The notes: generated by a model from the sequence alone, not told the origin. A stretch of DNA of 64,000 nt from Saccharibacillus sp. JS10 (GCF_024436065.1 NZ_JANFNS010000001.1:868001-932000), one strand, 5' to 3'; positions 26,007 through 34,503 are shown, counted from the stretch's first letter. Numbers and translations: made by a program.

Positions 26007-26035
26007 ATGATACGATAAATTTCAGTCGCGTGCAA
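26007..26035 (-). promoter_or_regulatory. ccpA promoter
   Basis: On the minus strand TTGCAC (complement of 26030-26035) and TATCAT (26007-26012) have a 17-nt spacer. The transcript would start about 60 nt before the GTG. Confidence 0.65.
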
Positions 26036-26049
26036 TGTTAACGCTTTAA
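26036..26049 (-). promoter_or_regulatory. cre-like CcpA operator upstream of ccpA
   Basis: Read on the minus strand, TTAAAGCGTTAACA matches the cre consensus TGWAANCGNTNWCA at 13 of 14 positions and abuts the ccpA -35. This predicts autoregulation of ccpA. Confidence 0.6.
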
Positions 26050-26072
26050 TTTTTCTATAAAAGAAAGCTGTC

Positions 26073-26417
26073 TTACGACAGCGCTTCTTGTAATGCGGCA
26101 GCAGTGATTTTACCATGAGAAGTGTTCCATACCGCCAATCCGTTTTTGAGCAAAATGACTTGTGGAGAAGCATGTTCAACACCTAAGCGGTCTGCGGCTT
26201 CAAGCGATACCGGACGATCTTCGACAACATGAATCAGCTTGTACTCGGCTTCTTCATTCGGCGAATCCCCTAAATAACGTTGGGCTTCGGCATACGCTCC
26301 TGCGCTAATCGGGCAACGTGTGCTATGTTTGAGTACCAATACCGGCTGCTCTTTCGATTGTTCGATGGCTGCCTCCAACTCTTCGCTGCTACTAATTTGC
26401 GTGAATGTACGCATCAT
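26073..26417 (-). CDS. ytxJ: Bacilliredoxin-like protein YtxJ
   Basis: YtxJ (DUF2847) is a thioredoxin-fold monothiol protein of bacillithiol-producing Firmicutes that reduces bacillithiol mixed disulfides. The 114 residues have the single active-site Cys35 in HSTRCPIS, followed by the thioredoxin core and the cis-Pro segment HASPQVILLKNG (about 83-94). It lies upstream of ccpA in the same direction, as in Bacillus. The ccpA promoter in the gap suggests separate initiation as well. No ytxG/ytxH genes are adjacent. Confidence 0.88.
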   Translation of the reverse strand: MMRTFTQISSSEELEAAIEQSKEQPVLVLKHSTRCPISAGAYAEAQRYLGDSPNEEAEYKLIHVVEDRPVSLEAADRLGVEHASPQVILLKNGLAVWNTSHGKITAAALQEALS

Positions 26418-26507
26418 CCAGTCCCCTTTCTGATTTTCAATAATTAGGTTATTTCTGTGATGGTATTAGTGTAACAATCAAGCAAAATGAAGTCAAAATT
26501 CATTTAT

Positions 26508-26960
26508 TTATGCCCAGGAAAAACGAATTTCGTTTTCACCCGAAAGCACTTTTTGCGTGAGCTGTAATAAACGTGCTTCAATCTCAGCCATCCAAGACTG
26601 ATCATGCACATCGCTCGCGCATCGATATAGATCGAGTAACGTATTGATTCTTGCTGCACAAACCGTTTGCACCTCAAGCTTAAAAGCATCTTTGGTATCG
26701 ACTTCGCTACTTGTAAAAACTTTGTAGATAATGTAAGCCAACTCGTTAAAATCCGTGTAATCCAGTCCGTAAGACTTGTTCTCAAGCGGCAAACTTTGCA
26801 GCAAAAGACTCAAATCTTGCTGAACCCAAGGCAGTATTTCTTCATGTTCGCATTTCGGGCAAATCACTATTGGTACATTGTCGATGCTGATTTGCTTTTT
26901 GTAATCCACAAGCCGAAAATCCAGATCGAACCTTTGTCCACATTTGCAATATTCAAACAT
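26508..26960 (-). CDS. CpXC-like zinc-ribbon protein
   Basis: A 150-residue protein with an N-terminal zinc ribbon: CKCGQ (5-9) and CPKCEHEE (about 37-44), spaced like CpXC-domain proteins, followed by an all-helical C-terminal part (LPWVQQDLSLLLQ to the end) of unknown role. The start MFEYCKCG at 26960 has GGAGGGG 8 nt upstream; the frame is open further but is not supported. It is monocistronic, and no partner suggests a function. Confidence 0.68.
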   Translation of the reverse strand: MFEYCKCGQRFDLDFRLVDYKKQISIDNVPIVICPKCEHEEILPWVQQDLSLLLQSLPLENKSYGLDYTDFNELAYIIYKVFTSSEVDTKDAFKLEVQTVCAARINTLLDLYRCASDVHDQSWMAEIEARLLQLTQKVLSGENEIRFSWA

Positions 26961-27156
26961 CTTCCAACCCCTCCAAACATGAGACATTTTTTTGGAAAAA
27001 CCGTCTTTACTTTCTATCAGCCAAAATAGACATATAAGAAACAGAAATATCCACCTGATGAAATAGATTCGCTATGAATCGTGTAAATTCCTGCTTGTTT
27101 TCTTAAATAGTTAAGCGCTTTCAGTAAAAAATTGATGTGAAGCTTTCTGACACTTT

Positions 27157-27185
27157 TTGCGGTTGTGATTATGGACTGCTACAAT
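27157..27185 (+). promoter_or_regulatory. Promoter of the DJ-1 family gene
   Basis: TTGCGG (27157-27162) and TACAAT (27180-27185), 17-nt spacer, about 50 nt before the ATG. A partial cre-like sequence (12 of 14) lies upstream at 27110-27123; alone it is weak evidence for carbon control. Confidence 0.55.
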
Positions 27186-27239
27186 AATAGACGTTATGAT
27201 ACGATATTTCACAAAACAATGAGAAAGGAACGGTGACTT

Positions 27240-27764
27240 ATGCGTCTTCATGGAAAAAAAGTAATTGCATTGGTTGATGAAGAATTTGAAGATTTGGAGC
27301 TATGGTATCCGATCTACCGTGTCCGCGAAGAAGGAGCCGAAGTTCATTTGGTCGGCGCCGAAAAAGGCAAAACGTATATCGGAAAGTATGGGGTTCCTGC
27401 TCAAGCGGAATATGCGTTTGACGAACTAAACAGTGCCGATTACGATGGCATTTTGGTTCCGGGGGGTTGGGCGCCGGATAAGCTAAGACGTTATCCGAAA
27501 GTGCTTCAATTTGTCCGTGAAATGCACGAAGCCAAAAAACCGATCGGACAAATCTGTCATGCGGGCTGGGTGTTGGTGTCTGCCCGTATTCTGGAAGGGG
27601 TCACGGTAACGTCTACTCCTGGCATCCGTGACGATATGGAAAATGCGGGCGCGACCTGGAAAGATGAAGCCGTTGTGGTAGACGGGCATATTATTTCGGC
27701 TCGCAGACCGCCGGATCTTCCTCCTTATGGTGTGGCTTTTTGTGACGCCTTGGCGGGGGAGTAA
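27240..27764 (+). CDS. DJ-1/PfpI family protein
   Basis: A 174-residue class I glutamine-amidotransferase-like protein of the PfpI/YhbO type; members have been described as proteases, chaperones or glyoxal/methylglyoxal hydrolases. The nucleophile elbow is QICHAGW with Cys106, the acidic partner is in VDEEFED (13-18), and the HAG signature is intact. No signal peptide. It is monocistronic and followed by a palindromic element and a terminator. Confidence 0.88.
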   Translation: MRLHGKKVIALVDEEFEDLELWYPIYRVREEGAEVHLVGAEKGKTYIGKYGVPAQAEYAFDELNSADYDGILVPGGWAPDKLRRYPKVLQFVREMHEAKKPIGQICHAGWVLVSARILEGVTVTSTPGIRDDMENAGATWKDEAVVVDGHIISARRPPDLPPYGVAFCDALAGE

Positions 27765-27807
27765 ATTAGGCAGAGTTTCTGTTACATGATGGAAGCTTGT
27801 GGGTGAG

Positions 27808-27922
27808 GCGGAGCTGCGGGAGAAATTCGTTCAAGCCGCTGTTTCACTCGGAAAGTAGAATGAGATTTCAGGAAGAAGCTTTCCGGGTTCAAAGGCGTCT
27901 TTCACTGAATTTCTCCCTCCGC
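27808..27922. repeat. Palindromic intergenic element, copy A
   Basis: Outer arms GGGAGAAATTC (27818-27828) and GAATTTCTCCC (27907-27917) pair perfectly, extended by GCGGAG/CTCCGC. Inner arms ACTCGGAAAG and CTTTCCGGGT pair with one wobble around a loop of about 23 nt. Between outer and inner arms lie two related 20-mers in direct orientation (27829-27848 and 27887-27906), the second holding TTCAAAGGCG. It is the same family as the elements at 34098, 42982 and 43222. It lies between convergent genes. Confidence 0.85.
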
Positions 27923-27963
27923 TCTGACTCTGCTCGGCTTAATTGGAATAGAAACTTGGATGG

Positions 27964-27988
27964 AGCGCCCCGCAAAGGGCGCTTTTTT
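27964..27988 (+). terminator. Terminator after copy A
   Basis: AGCGCCC/GGGCGCT with a 6-nt loop and T6. It serves the DJ-1 gene about 200 nt upstream. Confidence 0.85.
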
Positions 27989-28016
27989 TGTGTGGGTGGG
28001 GAAAGAATGAGTACAT

Positions 28017-28055
28017 AAAAAGGGACGTCGAAGTTTTGGATTCGACGTCCCTTTT
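28017..28055. terminator. ptsI terminator
   Basis: Near-perfect 15-bp stem AAAAGGGACGTCGAA/TTCGACGTCCCTTTT with an 8-nt loop just after the ptsI stop. Usable in both directions. Confidence 0.85.
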
Positions 28056-28058
28056 CAA

Positions 28059-29786
28059 TTAAGGGCTGACCGGGGTGACGAATTCGGACAGAAGGCGTTC
28101 GATTTCGCCGGAGCGAGACAAACGGAAACTTTGGCGACCGATTTCGCGGGCGACAGAAGCGTTTGTGTTCAGCACGCGGTGTTTGACTCGCAACAGAGAT
28201 TGCGGTGACATACTGAGTTTGTGAATACCCAGTTCCAACCAGATCGGAATGGCGCGTTCGTCTCCGGCGAGTTCGCCGCACACGCTGACTTCGATGCCGC
28301 GTTCATTTGCGGCTTGAGCGGTCATGCGAAGCATCCGCAGCACAGCTGGATGGAAAGGATGGTACATATGCGCGATCTGTTCGTTCATCCGATCGACAGC
28401 CAAGACGTATTGTACCAAATCGTTGGTTCCGATACTGAAGAAATTCACTTCTTCTGCGAGTAAATCGGCGATAGCCGCCGCTGCCGGAATTTCGATCATG
28501 ATTCCGACTGCAAGATTTCGATCGTACTCGATTCCTAATTCATCCAGTTGCTTCATCGCTTGGTATAACAGCTCTTTGGCTTGCCGAACTTCATCCACCG
28601 ATGAAATCATCGGGAACAATAACCGAACTTCGCCGAAAGCACTGGCTCTCAAAATTGCACGAAGTTGCGTTAAGAAAATATCTGGTCGATCCAGACAGAT
28701 TCGAATCGCGCGATAACCCAGAAACGGATTATCTTCTTCCGGCAAAGCAAAATAATCGAGCTGCTTGTCTCCCCCAATATCAAGTGTCCGAATGACTACC
28801 GGATGACCACTTGCCCGCTCTGTAATTCGGCGGTAAATCTCAAACTGTTCTTCTTCGCTAGGGAATTCGGAACGATCCATATACAAGAATTCGGTACGGA
28901 ACAATCCAACGCCTTGCGCACCGTGTTTTAAAGACGTTTCCAATTCTTTGAACGAGCTAATATTCGCAGCAAGCGTCATTTTTTCTCCGTCACGTGTAAC
29001 CGCATCGACTTCCGCCAACAATTGAAGTTGTTCTTTTTTGCGTTGTAACTTCAATCGTTTTTGTTCATACTGCTGTTGAATTTCGGTGTCAGGATCGACG
29101 AAGACGAACCCTTCTTCCCCATCGATCACCAGCAACTCGCCCGTTTGGAAAGCTTCTTCCCGCTTGCCTTCAAGCCCCGCAACAAGAGGAATCCCGATGG
29201 CGCGTGACATAATCGCCGTATGAGACGTTTTACCGCCGATCAAAGTCACAATCCCCAAGACATGATTCGGATTAAGATGAACCAATTGCGACGGCGACAG
29301 TTCTTTTGCCACCAAAATATAAGGCTGTGTATCTGACGGAAGCTTAATTTCCGGTGCGCCGAGTAAATGCTTCAGCAGACGGTTACCTACGTCTTTAATA
29401 TCGGTCGCACGTTCTTTCATATATTCGTCGTCGAGCAGGTCAAACATCGTAACGAAATGGTCGATCGCTTCTTTGACAGCCACTTCCGCTGCTTTGTACT
29501 GACGCTCAATGATGCCTTTGATTTCACTCATAAAGACCGGATCTTCCAAAATCGCCAAATGCGCATCGAAAATACTCGACTCTTCGGGGCCGACCATTTC
29601 TTTCACTTCTTTTTTCATATCTTCGATCTCGGAGCGAGATGTGCGAATTCCTTCGGTCAGACGTTCAAACTCTCGGGTCAAATCGACTACGTCCATTTTC
29701 TGATCCGGTACATCCCACTCCCATGTTGGCAAAACAAAAGCTCTACCGATTGCCACGCCAGGTGCTGCTCCGATCCCGATGATCAT
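28059..29786 (-). CDS. ptsI: PTS enzyme I (phosphoenolpyruvate-protein phosphotransferase)
   Basis: Enzyme I takes phosphate from PEP and passes it to HPr, starting the sugar PTS. The 575 residues have the HPr-binding/swivel domain with phosphorylated His189 in GGKTSHTAIMSR, and the PEP-binding TIM barrel with RTEFLYMDR (about 296) and the active-site Cys in VSVCGELAGD (about 500). Start MIIGIGAAPG at 29786 follows GAGGGGG and matches the family N-terminus. An in-frame ATG at 29843 overlaps the PTS permease stop (ATGA) and would add 19 non-conserved residues. It lies downstream of an EIICBA gene. No ptsH is nearby, and the HPr-like protein at 15.9 kb cannot substitute for it. Confidence 0.95.
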   Translation of the reverse strand: MIIGIGAAPGVAIGRAFVLPTWEWDVPDQKMDVVDLTREFERLTEGIRTSRSEIEDMKKEVKEMVGPEESSIFDAHLAILEDPVFMSEIKGIIERQYKAAEVAVKEAIDHFVTMFDLLDDEYMKERATDIKDVGNRLLKHLLGAPEIKLPSDTQPYILVAKELSPSQLVHLNPNHVLGIVTLIGGKTSHTAIMSRAIGIPLVAGLEGKREEAFQTGELLVIDGEEGFVFVDPDTEIQQQYEQKRLKLQRKKEQLQLLAEVDAVTRDGEKMTLAANISSFKELETSLKHGAQGVGLFRTEFLYMDRSEFPSEEEQFEIYRRITERASGHPVVIRTLDIGGDKQLDYFALPEEDNPFLGYRAIRICLDRPDIFLTQLRAILRASAFGEVRLLFPMISSVDEVRQAKELLYQAMKQLDELGIEYDRNLAVGIMIEIPAAAAIADLLAEEVNFFSIGTNDLVQYVLAVDRMNEQIAHMYHPFHPAVLRMLRMTAQAANERGIEVSVCGELAGDERAIPIWLELGIHKLSMSPQSLLRVKHRVLNTNASVAREIGRQSFRLSRSGEIERLLSEFVTPVSP

Positions 29787-29839
29787 GTTGTTCCCCCTCT
29801 CTTGTTTTTCAATCCATTCGTTTTTGGATTCAAGTTTAT

Positions 29840-31717
29840 TCATGTTGGGCTTTTCTCCTTGTCATATAGCACAACCGACATGACCGACGCTTGTCCTTTT
29901 TTGACCGCTTTGAACGGTGCAAAGCTCCAAGAGCGTACACGTTCCGGGTTGGTAATTAACATAGGCGTTGCTAACGATTTGGCTTTTTCGCGAAGCAGCG
30001 GCAAATCGAATCGGATCAGCAATTGTCCCGGTTCCACGATATCCCCTACTTGTACGAAAGCTTCAAAAGCACCTTCGATATGCGAGGTATCGATTCCGAT
30101 ATGCAGCAATACGTCAACATCTTCGTTGGTACGAATACCCAACGCGTGTTGCGTAGGATAGATATGCAAGACCGTACCCGCTACCGGCGAAACAAGTTCG
30201 TCTTTTTCCGGAATAAAAGCGACTCCGTCTCCAACCAGCTTTTTCGCAAAAATCTGATCGGGTACTTCATCAAGCGGAATCATTCGACCTTGCAGCGGAG
30301 AAGCGAACAGCACATGATCCAACTCGCGATCAACCAATTTGTTAATTTCTTCGCGAATCAATTCGGAATACGTGCCAAATACGACTTGTACATTGCCGCC
30401 GCCCAATCGAATCAGACCTGCCGAGCCTAAAGATTTTAGCGCATGACGATCGATTTTACGATCGTTTTTGACCGTCAACCGCAGCCTCGTAATACAAGCT
30501 TGCACTTGAACGATATTTTCTCGACCGCCCAATGCTTGCAAAATCAATGGCGCACGGTAAGGAATATTGCCTGCCCAGTCTTCAAGCGTTGAACCTTCTT
30601 CACGTCCAGGCGTCGGAATTTGGAATTTACGGATCGCCCAGCGGAACAACACATAATAGCCCAGACCGTAAATGATTCCGATTGGAATCAGAAGCCAACC
30701 ATTCGTAGATAAGTGGAAATTAAGTACAAAATCGATTAAACCTGCCGAATATGAAAAACCGTGATGAATATCGAGTGCGTAAGTTAACCACATCGCAAAA
30801 CCTGCCAGTACCGCATGCAGCGCAAAAAGAAACGGAGACGCGAATAAAAACGCAAACTCGATTTGTTCCGATACGCCGGTGAGCAAACAAACTAGCGCTG
30901 CACGGACAAACGTTTTGCGTACTTTCGGTTTTAAGTCTTCACGGGCTTCATGGATAACTGCCATTGCCGTAGCAGGCAAAGCAAACATCATGATCGGGAA
31001 TAACCCCGCCATAAATACCCCAGCTGCCGGGTCTCCTGCAAAAAATCGTGGCAGATCCCCTTGCACCATCATGCCGGAAGCCGTTTCGTAAGAACCGAAT
31101 TGGAACCATACGACGTTGTTCAGGAGATGATGAAGACCGAATGCCGATAACACCCGGTACAAAATTCCGTAAATGAACAGCCCAAACCCGCCGGTTGCTT
31201 GTACTTCAAGTTGCAATAGATTAATCAGAGCTTGTAAAATCGGTCCAATCGCTAACATTGCAAAAGCAAATAACGCCGATAACAATCCCATAAATAGCAA
31301 AACAAAACGCGATCCACCAAAAAACTGGATCGTTTCCGGAAGCTTAAAATCTTTAAACCGATTGTATAAAGCACCGGCAATCGCTCCAAGCAAAATGCCG
31401 ATCAATGTTGTCGGTTGAATCTGACCGCTTGCAAAATGATCAATAACTCTTTCGTAGATGGTCATACCCATCAGTGCCGCTAGCCCGGCATACCCCGCTT
31501 GATTGGCAAGCCCTAATGCTACGCCTACCGCAAAGATATAAGGCAAATAAAGAAATACGCCTGATCCTGCTACATTCAACGCTTCGGACACAGCCGGAAT
31601 TCCCCAAGCTCCCCAGGGGAGACTGCCTACGCTGAGCAAGATCGCCGCAGCCGGCAAAACCATAGTAGGGATCATCACAGCACGGCCAAGCTGTTGAAGC
31701 GAACCTAACCAATTCAA
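29840..31717 (-). CDS. PTS EIICBA permease, glucose/N-acetylglucosamine family
   Basis: A membrane sugar transporter that phosphorylates its substrate on entry; 625 residues in C-B-A order. EIIC (1-385, about ten membrane segments) contains GLHHLLNNVVWFQFGSY, closer to NagE-type N-acetylglucosamine permeases than to glucose PtsG. EIIB (about 400-475) has the phosphorylated Cys408 in ACITRLRLTV. EIIA (about 490-615) has both His residues, in TQHALGIR and LLHIGIDT (His539, phosphorylated). The start is TTG at 31717 with GGAGAGGG 6 nt upstream; the frame opens at another TTG (31744). It is co-transcribed with ptsI. The substrate call is by resemblance. Confidence 0.88.
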   Translation of the reverse strand: MNWLGSLQQLGRAVMIPTMVLPAAAILLSVGSLPWGAWGIPAVSEALNVAGSGVFLYLPYIFAVGVALGLANQAGYAGLAALMGMTIYERVIDHFASGQIQPTTLIGILLGAIAGALYNRFKDFKLPETIQFFGGSRFVLLFMGLLSALFAFAMLAIGPILQALINLLQLEVQATGGFGLFIYGILYRVLSAFGLHHLLNNVVWFQFGSYETASGMMVQGDLPRFFAGDPAAGVFMAGLFPIMMFALPATAMAVIHEAREDLKPKVRKTFVRAALVCLLTGVSEQIEFAFLFASPFLFALHAVLAGFAMWLTYALDIHHGFSYSAGLIDFVLNFHLSTNGWLLIPIGIIYGLGYYVLFRWAIRKFQIPTPGREEGSTLEDWAGNIPYRAPLILQALGGRENIVQVQACITRLRLTVKNDRKIDRHALKSLGSAGLIRLGGGNVQVVFGTYSELIREEINKLVDRELDHVLFASPLQGRMIPLDEVPDQIFAKKLVGDGVAFIPEKDELVSPVAGTVLHIYPTQHALGIRTNEDVDVLLHIGIDTSHIEGAFEAFVQVGDIVEPGQLLIRFDLPLLREKAKSLATPMLITNPERVRSWSFAPFKAVKKGQASVMSVVLYDKEKSPT

Positions 31718-31792
31718 AGACGTCCCTCTCCTTTCTTCCTCCAAATGTTAAGCGTTGAAGATCGCTTTGTAAAGCATTATGTACACAAATAA

Positions 31793-31819
31793 AGACCGCA
31801 CTTTTGACTTGTGCGGTCT
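31793..31819 (-). terminator. Hairpin between the CoA-binding gene and the PTS permease
   Basis: Minus-strand AGACCGCAC/GTGCGGTCT followed by TTTATTTG. It ends the upstream transcript or could act as a leader terminator in front of the PTS operon, as in GlcT-type antitermination; no RAT sequence was recognised. Confidence 0.65.
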
Positions 31820-31871
31820 GCTCCAAACATAGAATGATATGTCCTGCAAAATCGATCCATTCAAGAACGAG

Positions 31872-32306
31872 TTATCGACGACTTCCTGCGCCGGTTACGG
31901 CGTCTTCGACTTTAATGCAGCGATCCATAATTACGGTCAACCCCGCTTCACTTGCGATTTCCGCAGCCTCTTCGTTGAAGATGCCGGATTGAAGCCAAAG
32001 GGTCTTCGCCCCGATCGCTACCGCTTCAGTCGCGACATCCACGCAATATTCGCTGCGCCGAAATACATCGACAATATCGATCGGCTCCGGAATATCGGAT
32101 AACGATTCATAACACATTTCACCGAGAATCTCTTTTCCGGCTGCCATCGGATTGACTGGAATGATGCGATAACCGCGAGATTGCATCGCTTGTGACACCA
32201 TATAGGAAGTACGATCAGGCTTATCGGAAAGCCCGACTACCGCAATCGCACCCGCTTGTTGAAGCAGTACACCGATCTCATCTCGACTTGGATTTTGAAA
32301 AGGCAT
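31872..32306 (-). CDS. CoA-binding domain protein (YccU-like)
   Basis: A 144-residue single-domain CoA-binding protein with a Rossmann-like fold: AIAVVGLSDKPDRTSYMVSQAMQSRGY is the nucleotide-binding part (about 20-46), then IPVNP and IDIVDVFRRSE. It resembles the CoA-binding domain of acetyl-/succinyl-CoA synthetases without a catalytic part. Function is unknown in the family. GGAGGAA precedes the ATG. It lies after aroA in the same direction, 60 nt apart. Confidence 0.83.
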   Translation of the reverse strand: MPFQNPSRDEIGVLLQQAGAIAVVGLSDKPDRTSYMVSQAMQSRGYRIIPVNPMAAGKEILGEMCYESLSDIPEPIDIVDVFRRSEYCVDVATEAVAIGAKTLWLQSGIFNEEAAEIASEAGLTVIMDRCIKVEDAVTGAGSRR

Positions 32307-32366
32307 AGCTGTTCCTCCTTCAATCTTTCAATCAATATCGCTTTTATCGATCAAAAAAACGACTCT

Positions 32367-33659
32367 TTATTCTTTTACCCATTCGACATTTGCGCCAAGC
32401 GCAATCATATCGTCAAAAAAGTCGGGGTACGATTTAGCCACGTGATGCGCATCGGTGATCGTCACCGGCGCGTCTGCCCGCAATCCCACGATCGTTAACG
32501 CCATAATTACGCGGTGATCATAATGCGAATCGATCCGAACACCGCCAGCAACGCCTTGCGGACGTCCGTGTACAATAATCTCGGCTTGTTTTTCCTCAAC
32601 ATCTGCACCTGCTTTGCGCAGTTCGTTCAGGTAATCAGTGATCCGGTCACATTCTTTGTATCGAAGATTTTCTACATTATAAAAACGTGAAGTGCCTTCT
32701 GCAAACACGGCAGCCGCCACCATCGCAAGAACCGCATCTGTCGCCGCATCTCCGTCAAATTCGATGGCTTTCAATTGCCCGGTGCCTTGAACGACTGCAA
32801 TATCATTCTCATGCGTTAGCGGCGTATCCATCATCTGCAATACATCGACAACCGCGCGTTCTCCTTGTTTGCTTTTTACAGGTAGGCGGCGCACCGTTAC
32901 ATCAGACGGAACGACCGCAGCCGCAGACAAGATCGCAGCCGAACCCGGGTAATCGCCTTGTACCGAATACTCACGGGCTTGGTAAGACTGACCGCCTTTG
33001 ATCCAAAATTTGGCGTAATCTTCGCTTGCTTTTACTTCGATTCCGGCTTGCTCCAAGACTTCCAGCGTTTGACCGACAACGACTTTCGATTTGAGATCGC
33101 CTGTTACGGTGATTTCACTGTCTTCTTCAAGCAGCGGCGTCAAAAAAAGCAATGCGCTTAAATATTGCGAACTCACTTCGCCGGAGACGGTGATTTTGCC
33201 ACCTTTCACCGGGCCTTTGACGGTAATCGGCAAACGACCTTCATGGTCGTCAATCTTAGCGCCCATTTGACGTAAAGCTTCAATCAGATCGTCGTGTGGG
33301 CGTTTACCTAGAGAATCCGGGTATGTATTGACGAAATGAACGTCTTCGGACAACGCGGCGATCGCCAGCAAAAAACGCAATACCGCTCCAGCGTTCCCTA
33401 CATTAAGCGTAGCTACAGATTTTGGACGACGACCGAAGCCTTTGATCACGATTTTTTCTTCGTCTTCTTGAAGTTCGGCTCCAAGTTCGGTAATGCAGCG
33501 GCGCATGGCGTCGCTATCTTCGCTATGTGCCGGGAAACGCACAGTGCTGACTCCATCGGCAAGAGCCGCTACCAACAAATAACGAGTCGTATAGTTTTTT
33601 GAAGAAAGAGCTTCGATTGTACCTTGCAACTTTTCTGTGCGTCTGACGATAACGTCCAT
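32367..33659 (-). CDS. aroA: 3-Phosphoshikimate 1-carboxyvinyltransferase (EPSP synthase), divergent active-site form
   Basis: AroA makes EPSP from shikimate-3-phosphate and PEP in the chorismate pathway. The 430 residues have both domains and key elements: Lys21 and Arg26 in SSKNYTTRYLL, FDGDAATDAVLA with the catalytic Asp, NLRYKECDRI and HYDHRVIMA. The PEP/glyphosate loop reads NVGNAGAVLRF (86-96), where the canonical form is GNAGTAxRP: the usual Thr is Ala92 and the usual Pro is Phe96. These are the two positions changed in glyphosate-insensitive TIPS enzymes, so low sensitivity is inferred. ATG 33659 has GGAGG 9 nt upstream; ATG 33665 is too close to it. Confidence 0.9.
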   Translation of the reverse strand: MDVIVRRTEKLQGTIEALSSKNYTTRYLLVAALADGVSTVRFPAHSEDSDAMRRCITELGAELQEDEEKIVIKGFGRRPKSVATLNVGNAGAVLRFLLAIAALSEDVHFVNTYPDSLGKRPHDDLIEALRQMGAKIDDHEGRLPITVKGPVKGGKITVSGEVSSQYLSALLFLTPLLEEDSEITVTGDLKSKVVVGQTLEVLEQAGIEVKASEDYAKFWIKGGQSYQAREYSVQGDYPGSAAILSAAAVVPSDVTVRRLPVKSKQGERAVVDVLQMMDTPLTHENDIAVVQGTGQLKAIEFDGDAATDAVLAMVAAAVFAEGTSRFYNVENLRYKECDRITDYLNELRKAGADVEEKQAEIIVHGRPQGVAGGVRIDSHYDHRVIMALTIVGLRADAPVTITDAHHVAKSYPDFFDDMIALGANVEWVKE

Positions 33660-33756
33660 GAACATATTCCTCCAAGCTTCTATTTAAAATTTGACACTAC
33701 TTTTTGATCTTCGCTATCATGAGTATATTCTAACTCAAAGAGAGGCAGGGCTTCTG

Positions 33757-34065
33757 ATGAATCCTATTCCACAAATACAACCTTCTGAACTGCAAGCACG
33801 AATCGAGCAAGGTCAAGCTCCGCTGATGATTGATGTACGCGAGCCGGACGAAGTCGCTCAAGGCATGATTGAAGGGGCGGTGCATATTCCGCTTGGTGAA
33901 TTGGCAGGTCGCGTCGACGAACTCGACCCTGACCGTGAAATCGTGTTTATTTGTCGCAGCGGGTATCGCAGCGAACGCGCTTGCGAATATTTGCAGCAAT
34001 CCGGGTTTGATCAAGTTGTAAATCTGGAAGGCGGAATGATCGCTTGGAGCGACAGCTCTCAGTGA
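33757..34065 (+). CDS. Single-domain rhodanese
   Basis: A 102-residue sulfurtransferase domain. The persulfide Cys is in the loop CRSGYRS (about residues 68-74), preceded by MIDVREPDEVAQGMIEGAVHIPLGEL, the standard rhodanese pattern, and ending VNLEGGMIAWS. The starting ATG at 33757 follows an AGAGAGG stretch; the frame is open to 33691 without support. It is cytosolic and monocistronic, divergent from aroA and followed by palindromic copy B. The physiological sulfur acceptor is unknown. Confidence 0.9.
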   Translation: MNPIPQIQPSELQARIEQGQAPLMIDVREPDEVAQGMIEGAVHIPLGELAGRVDELDPDREIVFICRSGYRSERACEYLQQSGFDQVVNLEGGMIAWSDSSQ

Positions 34066-34097
34066 CTTTGCTGCTTTTTGTGGGGTGGTTGTGAGGG

Positions 34098-34210
34098 GAG
34101 GAGCTGCGGGAGAAATTCGTTCAAGCCGCTGTCTCACTGGAAAATAGATAGAAGTTTTTAATTGGAATTTTCCAGTTCAAAGGCGTCTTTCACTGAATTT
34201 CTCCCTCCGC
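34098..34210. repeat. Palindromic intergenic element, copy B
   Basis: It shares the arms of copy A: GGGAGAAATTC (34108-34118) with GAATTTCTCCC (34195-34205), plus nearly identical internal 20-mers including TTCAAAGGCG. The inner stem is different but still perfect: ACTGGAAAAT (34136-34145) with ATTTTCCAGT (34167-34176). Compared with copy A, stem positions 4, 6 and 10 changed on both strands so that pairing was kept. It lies between the convergent rhodanese and gnd genes. Confidence 0.85.
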
Positions 34211-34252
34211 TTGGCTCGCAACTTAACACAAAAAGAGCTTGACGTCCGAATT

Positions 34253-34277
34253 GAGGAGCCGTAGGCTCCTTTTTTGG
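34253..34277 (+). terminator. Terminator after copy B
   Basis: AGGAGCC/GGCTCCT with a short loop and T6, about 190 nt after the rhodanese stop. Confidence 0.82.
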
Positions 34278-34405
34278 TGTGTGGGAAAAGCAAACCGTTT
34301 AAACCCATTCTTTATACAAAGCTTGCCCGCTTCGTATACTATACAGGCTTTTGGGGATTTGTTCAATAATTAGACGCTGTAAAGCGTTAAAATGTATAGA
34401 TTTTA

Positions 34406-34450
34406 AAAACGGCAACTGCGGTCTAAAAAGACGCAGTTGCCGTTTTTTTT
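34406..34450. terminator. gnd terminator, bidirectional
   Basis: Stem AAACGGCAACTGCG/CGCAGTTGCCGTTT with an 11-nt loop; T8 on the plus strand, T5 on the minus strand. The 34278-34405 stretch shows nothing else recognisable. Confidence 0.88.
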
Positions 34451-34503
34451 AATAAGGTCTAGATTGTAGATCTGGATCTCAAATTCGCAATAAATGCGAA
34501 AAA

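Noticed and set aside
27797-28018. Open frame through palindromic copy A
   Set aside because: It has no RBS, spans the repeat and the terminator, and its composition is low-complexity; it is not a gene.
29367-30161. 264-codon plus-strand frame across the ptsI/PTS permease junction
   Set aside because: It is antisense to two well-supported genes, without a start signal or domain.
34362-34384. cre-like sequence (GTAAAGCGTTAAAA)
   Set aside because: It matches at 11 of 14 positions and lies downstream of convergent genes, where a catabolite operator makes no sense.
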